This document shows positions 29,468 to 40,909 of a stretch of DNA of 64,000 nucleotides, piece after piece; positions within the stretch are counted from its first letter, which is position 1; each line of letters starts with the position of its first letter. The position numbers were made by a program, and so were the translations under genes. Source of the stretch: Motilimonas eburnea. GTDB lineage: Bacteria; Pseudomonadota; Gammaproteobacteria; Enterobacterales; CBDFNC01. The stretch spans positions 62,001-126,000 of the forward strand of contig NZ_JAIMJB010000011.1 in assembly GCF_021295345.1 (NCBI RefSeq), written 5' to 3'. The notes beneath the pieces are model-generated. The model was not told the DNA's origin. It made no database searches and saw only the letters and a list, made by a program, of their open reading frames with translations.

Positions 29468-29500
29468 TACGCCTTTAATCTAGGTTGAACTTTTTATAAC

Positions 29501-29526
29501 AAGGACTGTTATTGCAGTCCTTTTTT
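29501..29526 (+). terminator. Rho-independent terminator after dapB
   Basis: Stem AAGGACTG / CAGTCCTT with a 6-base loop followed by a T run, 33 bp after the dapB stop. Confidence 0.9.
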
Positions 29527-29550
29527 GTGTCCGGATGATAGGAAAACAGA

Positions 29551-30798
29551 ATGATGAAAAAGCTTTGTCTGGCTATGCTGCTGCCATTGTCGGCAATGGC
29601 AACCGAGATTGTTGACAACCCTCCCAAAACAACCGTTAAACCCAAGGCGATAACGGCTGTCGAAACGTTAAAGCCGGCGTCCGAGGCTGATCACGGGCAA
29701 GTAAGTGAAACCAAGGCGAAGCCAAGTGAGCTCAACTTGCTCGGTAAAACAGTGCTGCCGGGGAGTTTTCGCACCCTGTCTTGGTCAAGTGAGCAATCGT
29801 TTACCGGTATTGATTTGGGAACGCCGGTGTTGGTTGCCAATGGGCAGCATAGCGGCCCGACCTTGTGTTTGACCGCAGCGGTGCATGGCGATGAGCTTAA
29901 TGGTATTGAGATCACTCGCCAAGTGTTACACACCTTAGATACGAAAAAGCTCAAAGGGGCGGTGATTGGCGTACCCATTGTCAACTTAGATGGCTTTCAC
30001 AACGCGTCACGTTACCTTAAAGATCGTCGCGACCTTAACCGCTACTTTCCCGGTTCAACAGAAGGCGCAGCTGCGTCGCGGATTGCCCATTCATTCTTTA
30101 GCCAAATAGTGAGTCATTGCGATGCCTTGGTCGATTTACATACGGGATCTTTCTACCGCACTAACTTACCGCAGATCAGGGCCGACTTACGCCACCCTAC
30201 CTTGGCTGAATTCAGTCGCGGTTTTGGCAATATAACAATCGTACAGAGCCAAGCGAGCAAAGGGACACTGCGCGGTGCTGCTGTGGCGGCGGGGATCCCA
30301 GCCGTGACGATGGAGCTTGGCGCGCCCATGAGCCTAGATTTAGAGAGTGTGGCTGTCGGTGTTGCCGCGATCAAACGGTTAATGCGCAGCATGGAGATGG
30401 TGCCAGAGCCCTATCGAGGTGGCAGTGTGCAGCCTATTTATGTGGAGTCTTTTTGGCAACGCTCCGATCACAGCGGTATTTTTGTTAGTGATGTGCCATT
30501 AGGGGCGAAAATCAAGCCCGGTGATGAATTGGGGCGAGTAACTGATCCTGTGACCAATGCCACGTTTAGGTTACGCTCAGAGGTGGAAGCGACCGTGATA
30601 GGGAAAGCGTTGAATCAGTTTGTTTACCCTGGGTTTGCTGTATTTCATTTGGCCATCGCCACCACGCCAGAGGAAGTGGAGCAGAAAGAGGCTGAAAAAC
30701 ACCAAATTGAGCTGTCGGATGAGTCTCAAGCTACAGAGCAAGCTGATCCTAATCTCGAAAGTAGGCTCAGTGATGATGCGGAGGAATCGGACGGCTAG
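29551..30798 (+). CDS. Exported succinylglutamate desuccinylase/aspartoacylase-family protein
   Basis: A 415-residue protein with a signal peptide (MMKKLCLAMLLPLSAMA) and a Thr/Lys/Ala-rich spacer (about 20-65). The zinc carboxypeptidase-like deacylase domain of the AstE/AspA family (about 75-360) has the zinc ligands of AAVHGDELNG and of VDLHTGS, with NLDGF, RDLNRYFPG and a TMELGAP catalytic-Glu region. The last 50 residues are acidic and low complexity. Export makes a role in arginine catabolism unlikely; the substrate is unknown. Its stop overlaps the convergent tmcA end by 4 bp. Confidence 0.82.
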   Translation: MMKKLCLAMLLPLSAMATEIVDNPPKTTVKPKAITAVETLKPASEADHGQVSETKAKPSELNLLGKTVLPGSFRTLSWSSEQSFTGIDLGTPVLVANGQHSGPTLCLTAAVHGDELNGIEITRQVLHTLDTKKLKGAVIGVPIVNLDGFHNASRYLKDRRDLNRYFPGSTEGAAASRIAHSFFSQIVSHCDALVDLHTGSFYRTNLPQIRADLRHPTLAEFSRGFGNITIVQSQASKGTLRGAAVAAGIPAVTMELGAPMSLDLESVAVGVAAIKRLMRSMEMVPEPYRGGSVQPIYVESFWQRSDHSGIFVSDVPLGAKIKPGDELGRVTDPVTNATFRLRSEVEATVIGKALNQFVYPGFAVFHLAIATTPEEVEQKEAEKHQIELSDESQATEQADPNLESRLSDDAEESDG

Positions 30799-32948
30799 CT
30801 AAGCTCAAGCTGCAGTCGTTGCTGAACACTTTGCTTGAGTAGTTGCTCGGCCCTTTTTTTACCTGTTAGCTCATGCTTGTGGATGATTTGGTGCCAAGGT
30901 TGCTGTTGCAGCACTCGCGCAATTAACACGGCTTGTTGCAACACCGATAATCCATCAAAATTTGTGTGTTGCACTAACCACTGCTTCAGTAGAGGTAAGC
31001 ATGACGCCAAAGGCCGTGGATTTAGGCTAACGTTTATCAGCTGTTCAAGTAGCCATGGTGGCGTAGGTTGTTTAGGTAAGGTGGTAATGAGCAAGCTCGC
31101 GATATCTGCACTCAGGTGCTGTAATGAGCCGCTTAAGTGATAGCTGAGTTGTTGGCTGAATAAAGCGCGGTGATCCTCTAACGCGAATGCTTTTTCGTTG
31201 GTTAAGGCTTGTAACATGATAGTGCTAAAGCAACCACTAGCGCTATCTTGCTTTAGCCCTAAGTGCACAAAATGCATACCTTGGCGGTGCCAAAAGCGGC
31301 CGAGATCAGGCGTTAACCCAAAGCTGGTTCCTAACCAGTCAAATCCTTGTTGCTGTGCCCAGTGTTTTAAGTGTTGATAAAATAACGAGCCTAACCCCTG
31401 TTGCTGAAGCTGAGGGTGGATGGCAATGCGCATGATGCGGGCAAACTTATCCTTGTAAATGTGCTCAAGGCCAGCTTGATAAAGTAGCACTTGTGGTATC
31501 AGTTGACCTTGCGGACGTCTCTGGCCTAAGTATATTTGTTTGGCTAATGCCTGATCTAAGTCGCCTTCTGGGTTAATGAGTGCCGCTCCCAATAAGGTGT
31601 CATTTTGCTTCAATAACGCGATGGTTAGTTTGTGGTTATCTAAAATGGCTCTAAGATCAGAGGGTTTAGTTTGATAGTGGGCGCATACCAGTAGAGCAAA
31701 TACCTCACGAAGTAGGCTTTCATATTGATACAAACGCGCTCCAGAGACGACTTCCATGGTCACCGGGAACTCTGATGAGGGGATTTTGGAATCGACTTGT
31801 GGTAATTGGGCATCCAAGAGTAAGGCATCAAAAATAAGCGTTTCCAATGGATCCTGTGTGGCCCAGCGAATGGGCTGACTTAAGTGCTGTTGCTGGACGC
31901 TGTTGTTATGCTGTTGTAGGTGGGGAATGAATTTTAAACTGAAGCCCCGGCCAGAACCTTCATACCCATGTAAGGTGGTGGCATAAACCACGCGTGGATA
32001 GTGTTGGTCCAGCTGCATTAATAAAGGTAAAGGTAAAGCGGCAGCCTCATCAACCAACAGTAAATCGGCGCAAGGTAACTGGTTGAGGAGTTGATCAGGA
32101 GCATAAAAATGGACCTGTCGCTCCCCTAAGTTGACTTGGCTATTCGTGTGTTGCGCGTCCGGTTGTAAGCGTTTTAGTTGTTCAAACAGGGCGTGAACGT
32201 GATTGACGGTGGGGGCCGTGACGATAATGCGGACATGATGCTGTTGATCCATTAACTGAGCAGCGGCGATACCTAAAGCGGCTGACTTACCTCGCCCTCG
32301 ATCGGCGCTGATAACAAGTGGTCGCCGACTTCGGCCTCGTTTAACTCGAATTATCGCAGCCACGGTTTGTGCCTGATCCTGAGATAAATAAGGCGGAGGG
32401 CATGGCGCTGTGTTGTTGACCTGGGGGTGAGGAAGTGTCAATTCAATTTGGTTAGCGTGTTGCTCGACAATGGTTACGTTGCGGTCATTCAGTAGGCGCT
32501 GTCGCCAACGGCATAGATAATGGCTTTGTGTTGGTAATGGGGTTCCGGCCGATAAAAATCGTTGATAATCTGGGTCAGCAAAGCTTGGCCAATCCTGCAA
32601 AGGAGGCACCATCAGCACCATGATTCCGCCTGCTTTTAATGTGCCACTGACCGCGCCCACGGCATCAGCCGAAAAGCCATGAAACGCATCGAAAATCACT
32701 TGCTGGCGAGTTTGACCTAAATAGTGCGTTGCTTGTTTGGCTTGGCAAAGTGTATGCCCTAACGGCAATTGTTCTAAAGTGGCGACAATATCCTGAGGTG
32801 GCTTACTCACAATTAAGGCATGTTGCTCAATGATTTTTGTTACCTGCTGCCAAGCCCAAGTGTGTTCCCCGCTGATAACAAGCAGATAACGATGCTGGCT
32901 GGCCTCTGCTTGTTGTTTGAGCTGCTGATAAATGGGCTGTAAGGTCAC
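30795..32948 (-). CDS. tmcA: tRNA(Met) cytidine acetyltransferase
   Basis: A 717-residue enzyme that makes N4-acetylcytidine at the wobble position of elongator tRNA(Met), using ATP and acetyl-CoA. It has an N-terminal domain, an RNA-helicase module with Walker A SADRGRGKSAALG and Walker B LLLVDEAAALP, a GNAT acetyltransferase module (MRIAIHPQLQQQGLGSLFY), and a C-terminal tRNA-binding part. GTG 32948 has GGAG 5 bases upstream and is preferred over the in-frame start 9 codons earlier. Confidence 0.93.
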   Translation of the reverse strand: MTLQPIYQQLKQQAEASQHRYLLVISGEHTWAWQQVTKIIEQHALIVSKPPQDIVATLEQLPLGHTLCQAKQATHYLGQTRQQVIFDAFHGFSADAVGAVSGTLKAGGIMVLMVPPLQDWPSFADPDYQRFLSAGTPLPTQSHYLCRWRQRLLNDRNVTIVEQHANQIELTLPHPQVNNTAPCPPPYLSQDQAQTVAAIIRVKRGRSRRPLVISADRGRGKSAALGIAAAQLMDQQHHVRIIVTAPTVNHVHALFEQLKRLQPDAQHTNSQVNLGERQVHFYAPDQLLNQLPCADLLLVDEAAALPLPLLMQLDQHYPRVVYATTLHGYEGSGRGFSLKFIPHLQQHNNSVQQQHLSQPIRWATQDPLETLIFDALLLDAQLPQVDSKIPSSEFPVTMEVVSGARLYQYESLLREVFALLVCAHYQTKPSDLRAILDNHKLTIALLKQNDTLLGAALINPEGDLDQALAKQIYLGQRRPQGQLIPQVLLYQAGLEHIYKDKFARIMRIAIHPQLQQQGLGSLFYQHLKHWAQQQGFDWLGTSFGLTPDLGRFWHRQGMHFVHLGLKQDSASGCFSTIMLQALTNEKAFALEDHRALFSQQLSYHLSGSLQHLSADIASLLITTLPKQPTPPWLLEQLINVSLNPRPLASCLPLLKQWLVQHTNFDGLSVLQQAVLIARVLQQQPWHQIIHKHELTGKKRAEQLLKQSVQQRLQLELS

Positions 32949-33272
32949 ATCAACTCCAAAGGTTGAACCAAGCAACCTTATCTAGGTTATAAAACGCGTG
33001 GGGGCGAAAATTAGCCAAGTTATACCATGAAGCGATCCCGATACCCAATCAACTTGAAAGGTATGTTTCAAAGGCCGCCATGTTTTCAATCCTCGATACG
33101 CGAATGCCGGAATGTCGGTCGCTTCTTAATGCGTGCCATGACCAAGCTGGTTTATTATTTAGTGCTTATTATTTGATATATGTCTCATTTCGGTTTCGAT
33201 TCGTCACGCTGCGGAATAGGCTTTGATAATATAGCTTAAACCGCTGATTCTTAGTGGTTTACTTATTTTTCT
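32949..33272. other. Intergenic region between divergent tmcA and GGDEF genes
   Basis: About 320 bp holding the promoters of two divergent genes. I see no credible gene, strong hairpin or recognisable operator in it. Confidence 0.4.
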
Positions 33273-34892
33273 ATGGATCCTCGAAGTCGCTATATGAATC
33301 AGTTGATGACACCACAAACGCCGCATACTTGCGGTTTTGAAGCCTTTTGTCGTGCTAGCTTCAAGCAATTGCTCACTTTTTATCAACGCTGCAGTTTGGT
33401 GTTTGTGGATGATCAAAGTTTGTATCTCGTAAGTCGCGGTGATGGTAAAGATCGCATCTCATTTTATATGACACCTATGTCATTGTTCACTGTTACCGAT
33501 ATTCCCATTCGAGCTTGCTACGCAGTGCTTAATGATGGGGCAGAAATAGAGGGCTATTATCCTTTATTTAACGATGCGGGCCCCGTCGGTATTTTGGTGT
33601 TGGAAGCCAATAGCCAGCAACCCCAGCATGTGAATACACAGTTACTGGATGCATTAGCCCTTGGTTTAGATAACTATCGACTTAATCAACAGAATTTGGC
33701 ACTGCAACAAGAGTTAACACGGCGGGAGCAGTCCCTAACCCATGCAAGAGAGCAGGCCTCAGCTTTTTCGGAGCAGTTGAAAGAGCTTCATGAGATCACG
33801 ATAAAACTCTCTAAGCTCTACTCATTAGATGAATTGTACCATTGCACCGTGGAAGCGGGGATTTCACGCCTAGGTATTGATCGGATGGCGGTCTTCATCA
33901 TGGATAAGGCACAGGATAGGTATTTTGGAACTTATGGCACCAATGAAAGCGGAGAGGTCGTTGACGAGAGTTATTTTCAAAACAACATTCCTAATGTGCC
34001 CTTTGTACAAGAAGCACTGACCCGTAAGGACTATTTGAGTGTGTGGTATGACACCCCGCTACTGCATGATACAAAGGAAATCGGGGTAGGGTGGAATGCC
34101 ATGATTGCGTTATGGCATGGTGATGAAACCATAGGCTGGATTGCGTGTGATAATTTTATTCATCATCAACCCTTAATGGATCACCAAAAGGAAGTGCTGA
34201 TTTTGTTGGCTGCAACCTTGGCGCAGATGATTATGCGCAAGCAGGCAGAAGAGCAAGTGATGCTACTTAACAAAGAGTTGGAAATTCGAGTACGAGAGCG
34301 AACCAATGAATTGGCGCAGGCTTATCGCGCATTGGCCGATGCAAACAGTGCATTACAGCGGGTATCTTCCATTGACTCATTAACGGGCTTAGCTAATCGA
34401 CGGGCATTTGATGAGCGTTTAGAAACGGAGTGGATAAATGGCTTGCGAGAGCAAACCAGTATTTCATTGATCTTGATAGATGTGGATTTTTTTAAGCAAT
34501 ATAACGATCGTTTTGGTCACCCAGAAGGAGATGGTTGCCTGCAGCGGATCGCCAAAGCGCTAACCAGTTGTGTTAATGGTAATAAAGATTTAGTTGCCCG
34601 TTATGGAGGGGAAGAATTAGTGTTACTTTGCCCAGGGATCACCGCTGCACAAACGGGTGTATTGGCAGAGCTGTGCCGTAAAAAGATTGAGCAACTCAAC
34701 ATCATCCATCCCGTTAGTGGTATCAATGACAGAGTGACCATAAGTTTAGGCTATGTGTGTATGAAACCGGTTAATGGCATGTCATTTAAAAACTTAGTCT
34801 GCATTGCCGATCAGGCGCTCTATCAGGCTAAACAAACGGGCCGTAATCTCTCGGTACAAGCCGACTACAGCCTAAGGGATAAAATTAAATAA
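33273..34892 (+). CDS. GAF-domain diguanylate cyclase
   Basis: A 539-residue cytosolic protein. An N-terminal region of about 130 residues is of unclear family. A coiled coil (about 145-170) and a GAF sensory domain (about 170-325; SRLGIDRMAVFIM) follow, then a second coiled coil (330-365) and a GGDEF domain (370-530). The active-site loop is RYGGEEL (445-449 for GGEEL), a functional form that makes cyclic di-GMP from GTP. The usual inhibitory-site RxxD before it reads GNKD, so product inhibition is probably absent. No membrane segment. The signal is unknown. Confidence 0.92.
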   Translation: MDPRSRYMNQLMTPQTPHTCGFEAFCRASFKQLLTFYQRCSLVFVDDQSLYLVSRGDGKDRISFYMTPMSLFTVTDIPIRACYAVLNDGAEIEGYYPLFNDAGPVGILVLEANSQQPQHVNTQLLDALALGLDNYRLNQQNLALQQELTRREQSLTHAREQASAFSEQLKELHEITIKLSKLYSLDELYHCTVEAGISRLGIDRMAVFIMDKAQDRYFGTYGTNESGEVVDESYFQNNIPNVPFVQEALTRKDYLSVWYDTPLLHDTKEIGVGWNAMIALWHGDETIGWIACDNFIHHQPLMDHQKEVLILLAATLAQMIMRKQAEEQVMLLNKELEIRVRERTNELAQAYRALADANSALQRVSSIDSLTGLANRRAFDERLETEWINGLREQTSISLILIDVDFFKQYNDRFGHPEGDGCLQRIAKALTSCVNGNKDLVARYGGEELVLLCPGITAAQTGVLAELCRKKIEQLNIIHPVSGINDRVTISLGYVCMKPVNGMSFKNLVCIADQALYQAKQTGRNLSVQADYSLRDKIK

Positions 34893-34906
34893 ATCACTTA
34901 GAGCAT

Positions 34907-34934
34907 TTGCAACCCGCCACAATATCTGTATAAT
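34907..34934 (+). promoter_or_regulatory. Sigma-70 promoter of the S10 operon
   Basis: TTGCAA (34907-34912), a 16-base spacer and a perfect TATAAT (34929-34934), about 170 bp before rpsJ. The strong -10 and the long leader fit a ribosomal-protein operon. Confidence 0.75.
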
Positions 34935-34939
34935 ACGCC

Positions 34940-35417
<478 letters not shown>

Positions 35418-35441
35418 ACGGAAGAGAAAGAGGTTATAACA

Positions 35442-36080
35442 ATGACAATCGGTCTAGTTGGTCGTAAAGTTGGTATGACTCGCATCTTCACTGAAGATGG
35501 CGTTTCTATTCCAGTTACGGTAATCGAATGTACTGCTAACCGCGTCACTCAGGTTAAAGGCCTAGAGACTGACGGTTACAGCGCAATTCAAGTGACCACC
35601 GGCACCAAAAAAGCAAGTCGCGTAAACAAGCCTCAAGCAGGTATTTTCGCGAAAGCAGGTGTTGAAGCAGGTCGCGGTTTGTGGGAATTCCGTCTTGCAG
35701 ACAATGAAGGCGCAGACATCCAAGTGGGTGCTGAGCTAAACGTTGATACATTCAACGAAGTAAATAAAGTAGACGTTACTGGTCAATCTAAAGGTAAAGG
35801 TTTCCAAGGCGCTGTTAAGCGTTGGAACTTCCGTACTCAAGATGCGACTCACGGTAACTCTCTTGCCCATCGTGCACCAGGTTCTATTGGCCAATGTCAA
35901 ACTCCTGGTCGTGTATTCAAAGGCAAGAAAATGGCTGGTCACATGGGTGCTGTTCGTGTAACGACTCAAAACCTAGAAGTTGTTCGTGTTGACGCTGAGC
36001 GTAACCTTATCCTTGTAAAAGGTGCGGTACCTGGCTCAATCAACGCTGACGTCATCATCAAACCTGCCGTAAAAGCGTAA
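35442..36080 (+). CDS. rplC: 50S ribosomal protein L3
   Basis: A 212-residue L3 ([20 protein letters not shown]), an early-assembly protein near the peptidyl transferase centre. The [14 protein letters not shown] region carries the Gln that PrmB methylates in E. coli. Second gene of the S10 operon with AGAGG upstream. Confidence 0.98.
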   Translation: MTIGLVGRKVGMTRIFTEDGVSIPVTVIECTANRVTQVKGLETDGYSAIQVTTGTKKASRVNKPQAGIFAKAGVEAGRGLWEFRLADNEGADIQVGAELNVDTFNEVNKVDVTGQSKGKGFQGAVKRWNFRTQDATHGNSLAHRAPGSIGQCQTPGRVFKGKKMAGHMGAVRVTTQNLEVVRVDAERNLILVKGAVPGSINADVIIKPAVKA

Positions 36081-36092
36081 CAGGAGATAGTA

Positions 36093-36698
36093 ATGGAATT
36101 GGTATTGAAAGACGCGAACAGCGCTCTTGAAGTTTCCGAAACTACCTTCGGACGTGAGTTCAACGAAGCTCTGATTCATCAAGTTGTCGTTGCATACGCT
36201 GCAGGTGCTCGTCAAGGTTCTCGTAAACAAAAGACTCGTGCAGAGATCGTGGGTACGGGTAAGAAACCTTGGCGTCAAAAGGGTACTGGTCGCGCACGTT
36301 CTGGTAGCCAAGCGAGCCCAATCTGGCGTTCTGGTGGTGTAACTTTTGCTGCGCGTCCACAGGACCACAGCCAAAAAGTTAACAAGAAGATGTACCGTGG
36401 TGCTGTTCAAAGCATCCTGTCTGAACTTGTTCGCCAAGATCGTCTAGTGGTAGTAGAAAGTTTCGGTGTTGAAACACCTAAAACTAAAGAGCTAGTAGCT
36501 AAGCTAAAAGAGCTTGAGCTAAACGATGTTCTAATCATCACTGAAGAAGTAGATGAGAACTTGTTCCTAGCCGCGCGCAACTTGTACAAAGTTGACGTAC
36601 GTGATGCTGCTGGTATCGACCCTGTTAGCCTAATCGGCTTTGACAAAGTGCTTGTTACTGCGGCTGCAGTTAAGAAGATTGAGGAGACTTTAGCATGA
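36093..36698 (+). CDS. rplD: 50S ribosomal protein L4
   Basis: A 201-residue L4 with the extended tunnel loop ([16 protein letters not shown]). In E. coli L4 also represses its own operon through the S10 leader. AGGAG precedes the start; the end overlaps rplW by 4 bp. Confidence 0.98.
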   Translation: MELVLKDANSALEVSETTFGREFNEALIHQVVVAYAAGARQGSRKQKTRAEIVGTGKKPWRQKGTGRARSGSQASPIWRSGGVTFAARPQDHSQKVNKKMYRGAVQSILSELVRQDRLVVVESFGVETPKTKELVAKLKELELNDVLIITEEVDENLFLAARNLYKVDVRDAAGIDPVSLIGFDKVLVTAAAVKKIEETLA

Positions 36699-36994
36699 TC
36701 AGTGAAGAGCGTTTACTGAAAGTTCTGAGTGCTCCACACATCTCTGAAAAGAGCACTCGTTCTGCTGAAATAGACAACACAGTTGTATTTAAAGTTGCAA
36801 AAGATGCAACTAAAGCAGAAATCAAAGCAGCAGTTGAAAAACTGTTTGAAGTTGAAGTGACTGGCGTTAGCACTCTTGTTGTTAAGGGTAAAACCAAGCG
36901 TCATGGTCAACGTGTAGGCCGTCGTTCTGATTGGAAGAAGGCTTACGTGACTCTGGCAGACGGTGCTGAAATCGATTTCGCTGGCGCTGAGTAA
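36695..36994 (+). CDS. rplW: 50S ribosomal protein L23
   Basis: A 99-residue L23, located at the tunnel exit where trigger factor and SRP dock. Motifs include [11 protein letters not shown] and [24 protein letters not shown]. The ATGA overlap with rplD indicates coupled translation. Confidence 0.98.
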   Translation: MISEERLLKVLSAPHISEKSTRSAEIDNTVVFKVAKDATKAEIKAAVEKLFEVEVTGVSTLVVKGKTKRHGQRVGRRSDWKKAYVTLADGAEIDFAGAE

Positions 36995-37008
36995 GAGGAA
37001 CTTTATCA

Positions 37009-37836
37009 ATGGCTATTGTAAAATGTAAGCCTACATCTCCAGGTCGTCGCCACGTCGTTAAAGTGGTTAACAACGACCTGTACAAAGGCAAGCCATACGC
37101 GCCACTACTTGAGACTAAGTCTAAGTCTGGTGGTCGTAACAACGGCGGTCGTATTACAGTTCGTCACATCGGTGGTGGTCACAAGCAACACTATCGTGTA
37201 ATCGACTTTAAACGTAATAAAGATGGCATCCCTGCAAAAGTTGAGCGTTTGGAATATGATCCAAACCGTACTGCGAATATCGCATTAGTACTTTATGCAG
37301 ACGGTGAGCGTCGCTACATCCTGGCACCTAAAGGTGTTCAAGCTGGCGATGCACTACTATCTGGTATCGAAGCACCTATCAAAGCAGGTAACGCATTACC
37401 TATGCGTAACATCCCTGTAGGTTCAACTGTTCACGCAGTAGAAATGAAGCCTGGTAAAGGTGCTCAACTAGCTCGTTCAGCAGGTGCTTACGCACAGATC
37501 GTTGCTCGTGATGGTGACTATGTAACACTACGTCTTCGCTCTGGCGAAATGCGTAAAGTTCAGTCTGACTGTCGCGCGACAATCGGTGAAGTAGGTAACG
37601 CAGAGCACATGCTACGCCGTCTAGGTAAAGCTGGTGCAAGCCGCTGGCGCGGTGTTCGCCCAACAGTACGTGGTGTGGTAATGAACCCGGTTGATCACCC
37701 ACACGGTGGTGGTGAAGGTCGTACTTCTGGTGGTCGTCACCCTGTATCACCTTGGGGCGTACCAACCAAGGGCTACAAGACTCGTTCGAATAAACGTACT
37801 GATAAGTACATTGTTCGTCGTCGTAACAAGAAATAA
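37009..37836 (+). CDS. rplB: 50S ribosomal protein L2
   Basis: A 275-residue L2, needed for subunit joining and peptidyl transfer. The conserved C-terminal loop [17 protein letters not shown], with the functionally important His, is intact. Confidence 0.98.
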   Translation: MAIVKCKPTSPGRRHVVKVVNNDLYKGKPYAPLLETKSKSGGRNNGGRITVRHIGGGHKQHYRVIDFKRNKDGIPAKVERLEYDPNRTANIALVLYADGERRYILAPKGVQAGDALLSGIEAPIKAGNALPMRNIPVGSTVHAVEMKPGKGAQLARSAGAYAQIVARDGDYVTLRLRSGEMRKVQSDCRATIGEVGNAEHMLRRLGKAGASRWRGVRPTVRGVVMNPVDHPHGGGEGRTSGGRHPVSPWGVPTKGYKTRSNKRTDKYIVRRRNKK

Positions 37837-38130
<294 letters not shown>

Positions 38131-38140
38131 GGAGTAGATG

Positions 38141-38476
38141 ATGGAAGCTATCGCTAAACATAAATTTGCTCGTACTTCGGCGCAAAAAGCACGTCTAGTT
38201 GCTGACCAGATCCGTGGTCTACCAGTTGAAACAGCGCTTAACATCTTAACTTTCAGCGACAAAAAAGCTGCTGACCTAGTTAAGAAAGTTCTTGATTCTG
38301 CTATTGCTAACGCTGAGCACAATGAAGGCGCTGATATTGATGAACTAAAAGTTGCCAAAATTTTTGTTGATGAAGGTCCGACCATGAAGCGTATCATGCC
38401 TCGTGCAAAAGGCCGTGCTGATCGCATTCTTAAGCGTTCTAGCCACATCACTATTGTGGTATCGGACAGGGGATAA
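38141..38476 (+). CDS. rplV: 50S ribosomal protein L22
   Basis: A 111-residue L22 whose beta hairpin ([20 protein letters not shown]) lines the exit tunnel. Two adjacent ATG codons occur at 38138 and 38141; the second gives the family N-terminus [19 protein letters not shown]. Confidence 0.97.
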   Translation: MEAIAKHKFARTSAQKARLVADQIRGLPVETALNILTFSDKKAADLVKKVLDSAIANAEHNEGADIDELKVAKIFVDEGPTMKRIMPRAKGRADRILKRSSHITIVVSDRG

Positions 38477-38479
38477 GTA

Positions 38480-39169
38480 ATGGGTCAGAAAGTACATCCT
38501 AACGGTATTCGCCTAGGTATCACTAAGCCTTTTAGCTCTACCTGGTATGCCGAAAAAGATTTCGCTGCTAACCTATACGGCGATTTCGAAGTGCGTCAGT
38601 TCCTTACTAAAGAACTGAAAAACGCGTCTGTTTCTAAAATTACCATTGAGCGTCCAGCTAAGAGCATTCGTGTGACTATTCACACTGCTCGTCCAGGCGT
38701 TGTAATCGGTAAGAAAGGCGAAGACGTAGAAAAATTGCGTAACCGCGTCGCTAAAATGGCTGGCGTACCTGCGCAAATCAACATTTCAGAAGTTCGTAAG
38801 CCTGAATTAGATGCCAAGCTTGTTGCTGATAGCATCTCTTCTCAGCTAGAGCGTCGTGTTATGTTCCGTCGCGCAATGAAGCGTGCAGTTCAAAATGCAA
38901 TGCGTCTTGGTGCTAAAGGTATCAAAGTTGAAGTAAGTGGTCGTCTTGGTGGTGCTGAAATCGCACGTACTGAGTGGTATCGTGAAGGCCGTGTGCCTCT
39001 ACATACACTACGTGCAGACATCGATTACTCGACGTCTGAAGCTTTAACTACTTACGGTATCATTGGTGTTAAGGTTTGGATCTTTAAAGGTGAAGTTCTA
39101 GGTGCACTACCTCTAGGTAATGAACCAGAAGCACCTGCCAAGCCTAAACGCAAAGGCCGTGGTAAGTAA
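38480..39169 (+). CDS. rpsC: 30S ribosomal protein S3
   Basis: A 229-residue S3, at the mRNA entry of the 30S subunit. The KH domain [15 protein letters not shown] is present, with a basic C-terminal tail. Confidence 0.98.
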   Translation: MGQKVHPNGIRLGITKPFSSTWYAEKDFAANLYGDFEVRQFLTKELKNASVSKITIERPAKSIRVTIHTARPGVVIGKKGEDVEKLRNRVAKMAGVPAQINISEVRKPELDAKLVADSISSQLERRVMFRRAMKRAVQNAMRLGAKGIKVEVSGRLGGAEIARTEWYREGRVPLHTLRADIDYSTSEALTTYGIIGVKVWIFKGEVLGALPLGNEPEAPAKPKRKGRGK

Positions 39170-39591
<422 letters not shown>

Positions 39592-39592
<1 letters not shown>

Positions 39593-39783
39593 TGAAAGCA
39601 AGCGAACTTAAAGATAAGAGCGTTGAAGAGCTGAATGCTGAGCTGTTAAGCCTATTACGCGAGCAGTTCAACCTACGCATGCAAGCGAGCACTGGCCAAT
39701 TGGCTCAAACTCACTTGCAAAAAGAAGTACGCCGTAATATCGCGCGCGTGAAAACTGTGCTAACTCAGAAGGCAGATGCGTAA
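39592..39783 (+). CDS. rpmC: 50S ribosomal protein L29
   Basis: A 63-residue L29 ([19 protein letters not shown]), at the tunnel exit next to L23. One-base overlaps with both neighbours couple its translation. Confidence 0.98.
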
Positions 39784-40031
39784 TGAGCGAAAATATCCGT
39801 ACTTTGCAAGGTAAAGTCATCAGTGACAAGATGGACAAGTCCATCACAGTAGCGATTGAGCGTAAAGTGAAACATCCGATCTACGGTAAGTTCATCAAGC
39901 GTACTACTAAGCTACACGTACATGATGAGAACAATCAGTGTGTTGTTGGCGATTTCGTGTCTATTCGCGAATGTCGTCCACTATCTAAGACTAAGTCTTG
40001 GACATTGGTTGAAGTAATTGGAAAAGCTTAA
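39783..40031 (+). CDS. rpsQ: 30S ribosomal protein S17
   Basis: An 82-residue S17 ([19 protein letters not shown]), an OB-fold protein of early 30S assembly. Last gene of the S10 operon, followed by a terminator. Confidence 0.98.
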   Translation: MSENIRTLQGKVISDKMDKSITVAIERKVKHPIYGKFIKRTTKLHVHDENNQCVVGDFVSIRECRPLSKTKSWTLVEVIGKA

Positions 40032-40054
40032 TTTTTAAGCGTTTTCAAAGTAAG

Positions 40055-40080
40055 CGGCTCCTTAATTGGAGCCGTTTTTT
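40055..40080 (+). terminator. Terminator at the end of the S10 operon
   Basis: CGGCTCC-TTAATT-GGAGCCG followed by six T, 23 bp after the rpsQ stop. It separates the S10 and spc operons. Confidence 0.88.
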
Positions 40081-40108
40081 ATTTATACTACCTTTTTCCA
40101 GAATGTGG

Positions 40109-40117
40109 TGTTATAAT
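40109..40117 (+). promoter_or_regulatory. Extended -10 promoter of the spc operon
   Basis: TG-T-TATAAT (TATAAT at 40112-40117) lies 80 bp before rplN and directly after the S10 terminator. No good -35 hexamer is seen at standard spacing, which fits an extended -10 promoter. Confidence 0.6.
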
Positions 40118-40197
40118 GCGCCGCCCTCTAAAAGGGAAGGTAGCCCATGATTTCAGATTAGGCTGGAATCTTGTTGTAATAATAGCGGAGCACTGAA

Positions 40198-40566
40198 ATG
40201 ATCCAGATGCAAAGTATGCTTGACGTGGCTGATAACTCAGGCGCACGTAGCGTAATGTGTATTAAGGTCCTTGGTGGCTCGCACCGCCGTTATGCAGCGA
40301 TTGGCGATATCATCAAAGTTACTGTTAAGGAAGCAATTCCTCGCGGTAAAGTTAAAAAAGGTGATGTTTACAATGCTGTGGTAGTGCGTACCAGAAAAGG
40401 TGTACGTCGTCCTGATGGTTCTTTGATTCGTTTTGACCGCAATGCTGCGGTAATCCTAAACGCAAACAAACAACCAATTGGTACACGTATCTTTGGGCCT
40501 GTGACTCGTGAACTTCGTTCAGAGCAATTTATGAAAATTGTGTCTCTGGCACCTGAAGTACTGTAA
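40198..40566 (+). CDS. rplN: 50S ribosomal protein L14
   Basis: A 122-residue L14 ([22 protein letters not shown]), at the subunit interface contacting 16S rRNA and the site of RsfS binding. First gene of the spc operon. Confidence 0.98.
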   Translation: MIQMQSMLDVADNSGARSVMCIKVLGGSHRRYAAIGDIIKVTVKEAIPRGKVKKGDVYNAVVVRTRKGVRRPDGSLIRFDRNAAVILNANKQPIGTRIFGPVTRELRSEQFMKIVSLAPEVL

Positions 40567-40582
40567 AAAGGCGGAGTCAATA

Positions 40583-40897
40583 ATGGCAGCAAAAATTATT
40601 CGTGACGACGAAGTAATCGTACTAGCCGGTAAAGATAAAGGTAAAACTGGTAAAGTTACCAAAGTTCTACCTAACGGCAAAGTGTTCGTCGAAGGCGTAA
40701 ATATTATCAAGAAGCACACCAAGCCAAACCCACAATTGGGCGTAGCAGGTGGCATCGTTGAGAAAGAAGCAGCGATTGATGCTTCAAATGTTGCGGTAGT
40801 TAACCCTTCAACGGGTAAAGCTGACCGTGTTGGTTTTAGAATTGAAGACGGCAAAAAAGTACGTTTCTTCAAATCTAATAATGAAACTGTGAAGTAA
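40583..40897 (+). CDS. rplX: 50S ribosomal protein L24
   Basis: A 104-residue L24 ([21 protein letters not shown]), an assembly-initiator protein with a KOW motif. ATG 40583 gives the family length; the frame extends upstream into rplN. Confidence 0.98.
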   Translation: MAAKIIRDDEVIVLAGKDKGKTGKVTKVLPNGKVFVEGVNIIKKHTKPNPQLGVAGGIVEKEAAIDASNVAVVNPSTGKADRVGFRIEDGKKVRFFKSNNETVK

Positions 40898-40909
40898 TTG
40901 GAGTTTACG

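Noticed and set aside
40095-40100. TTTCCA as a -35 element of the spc promoter
   Set aside because: Spacing to TATAAT is only 11 bases, far from the needed 16-18.
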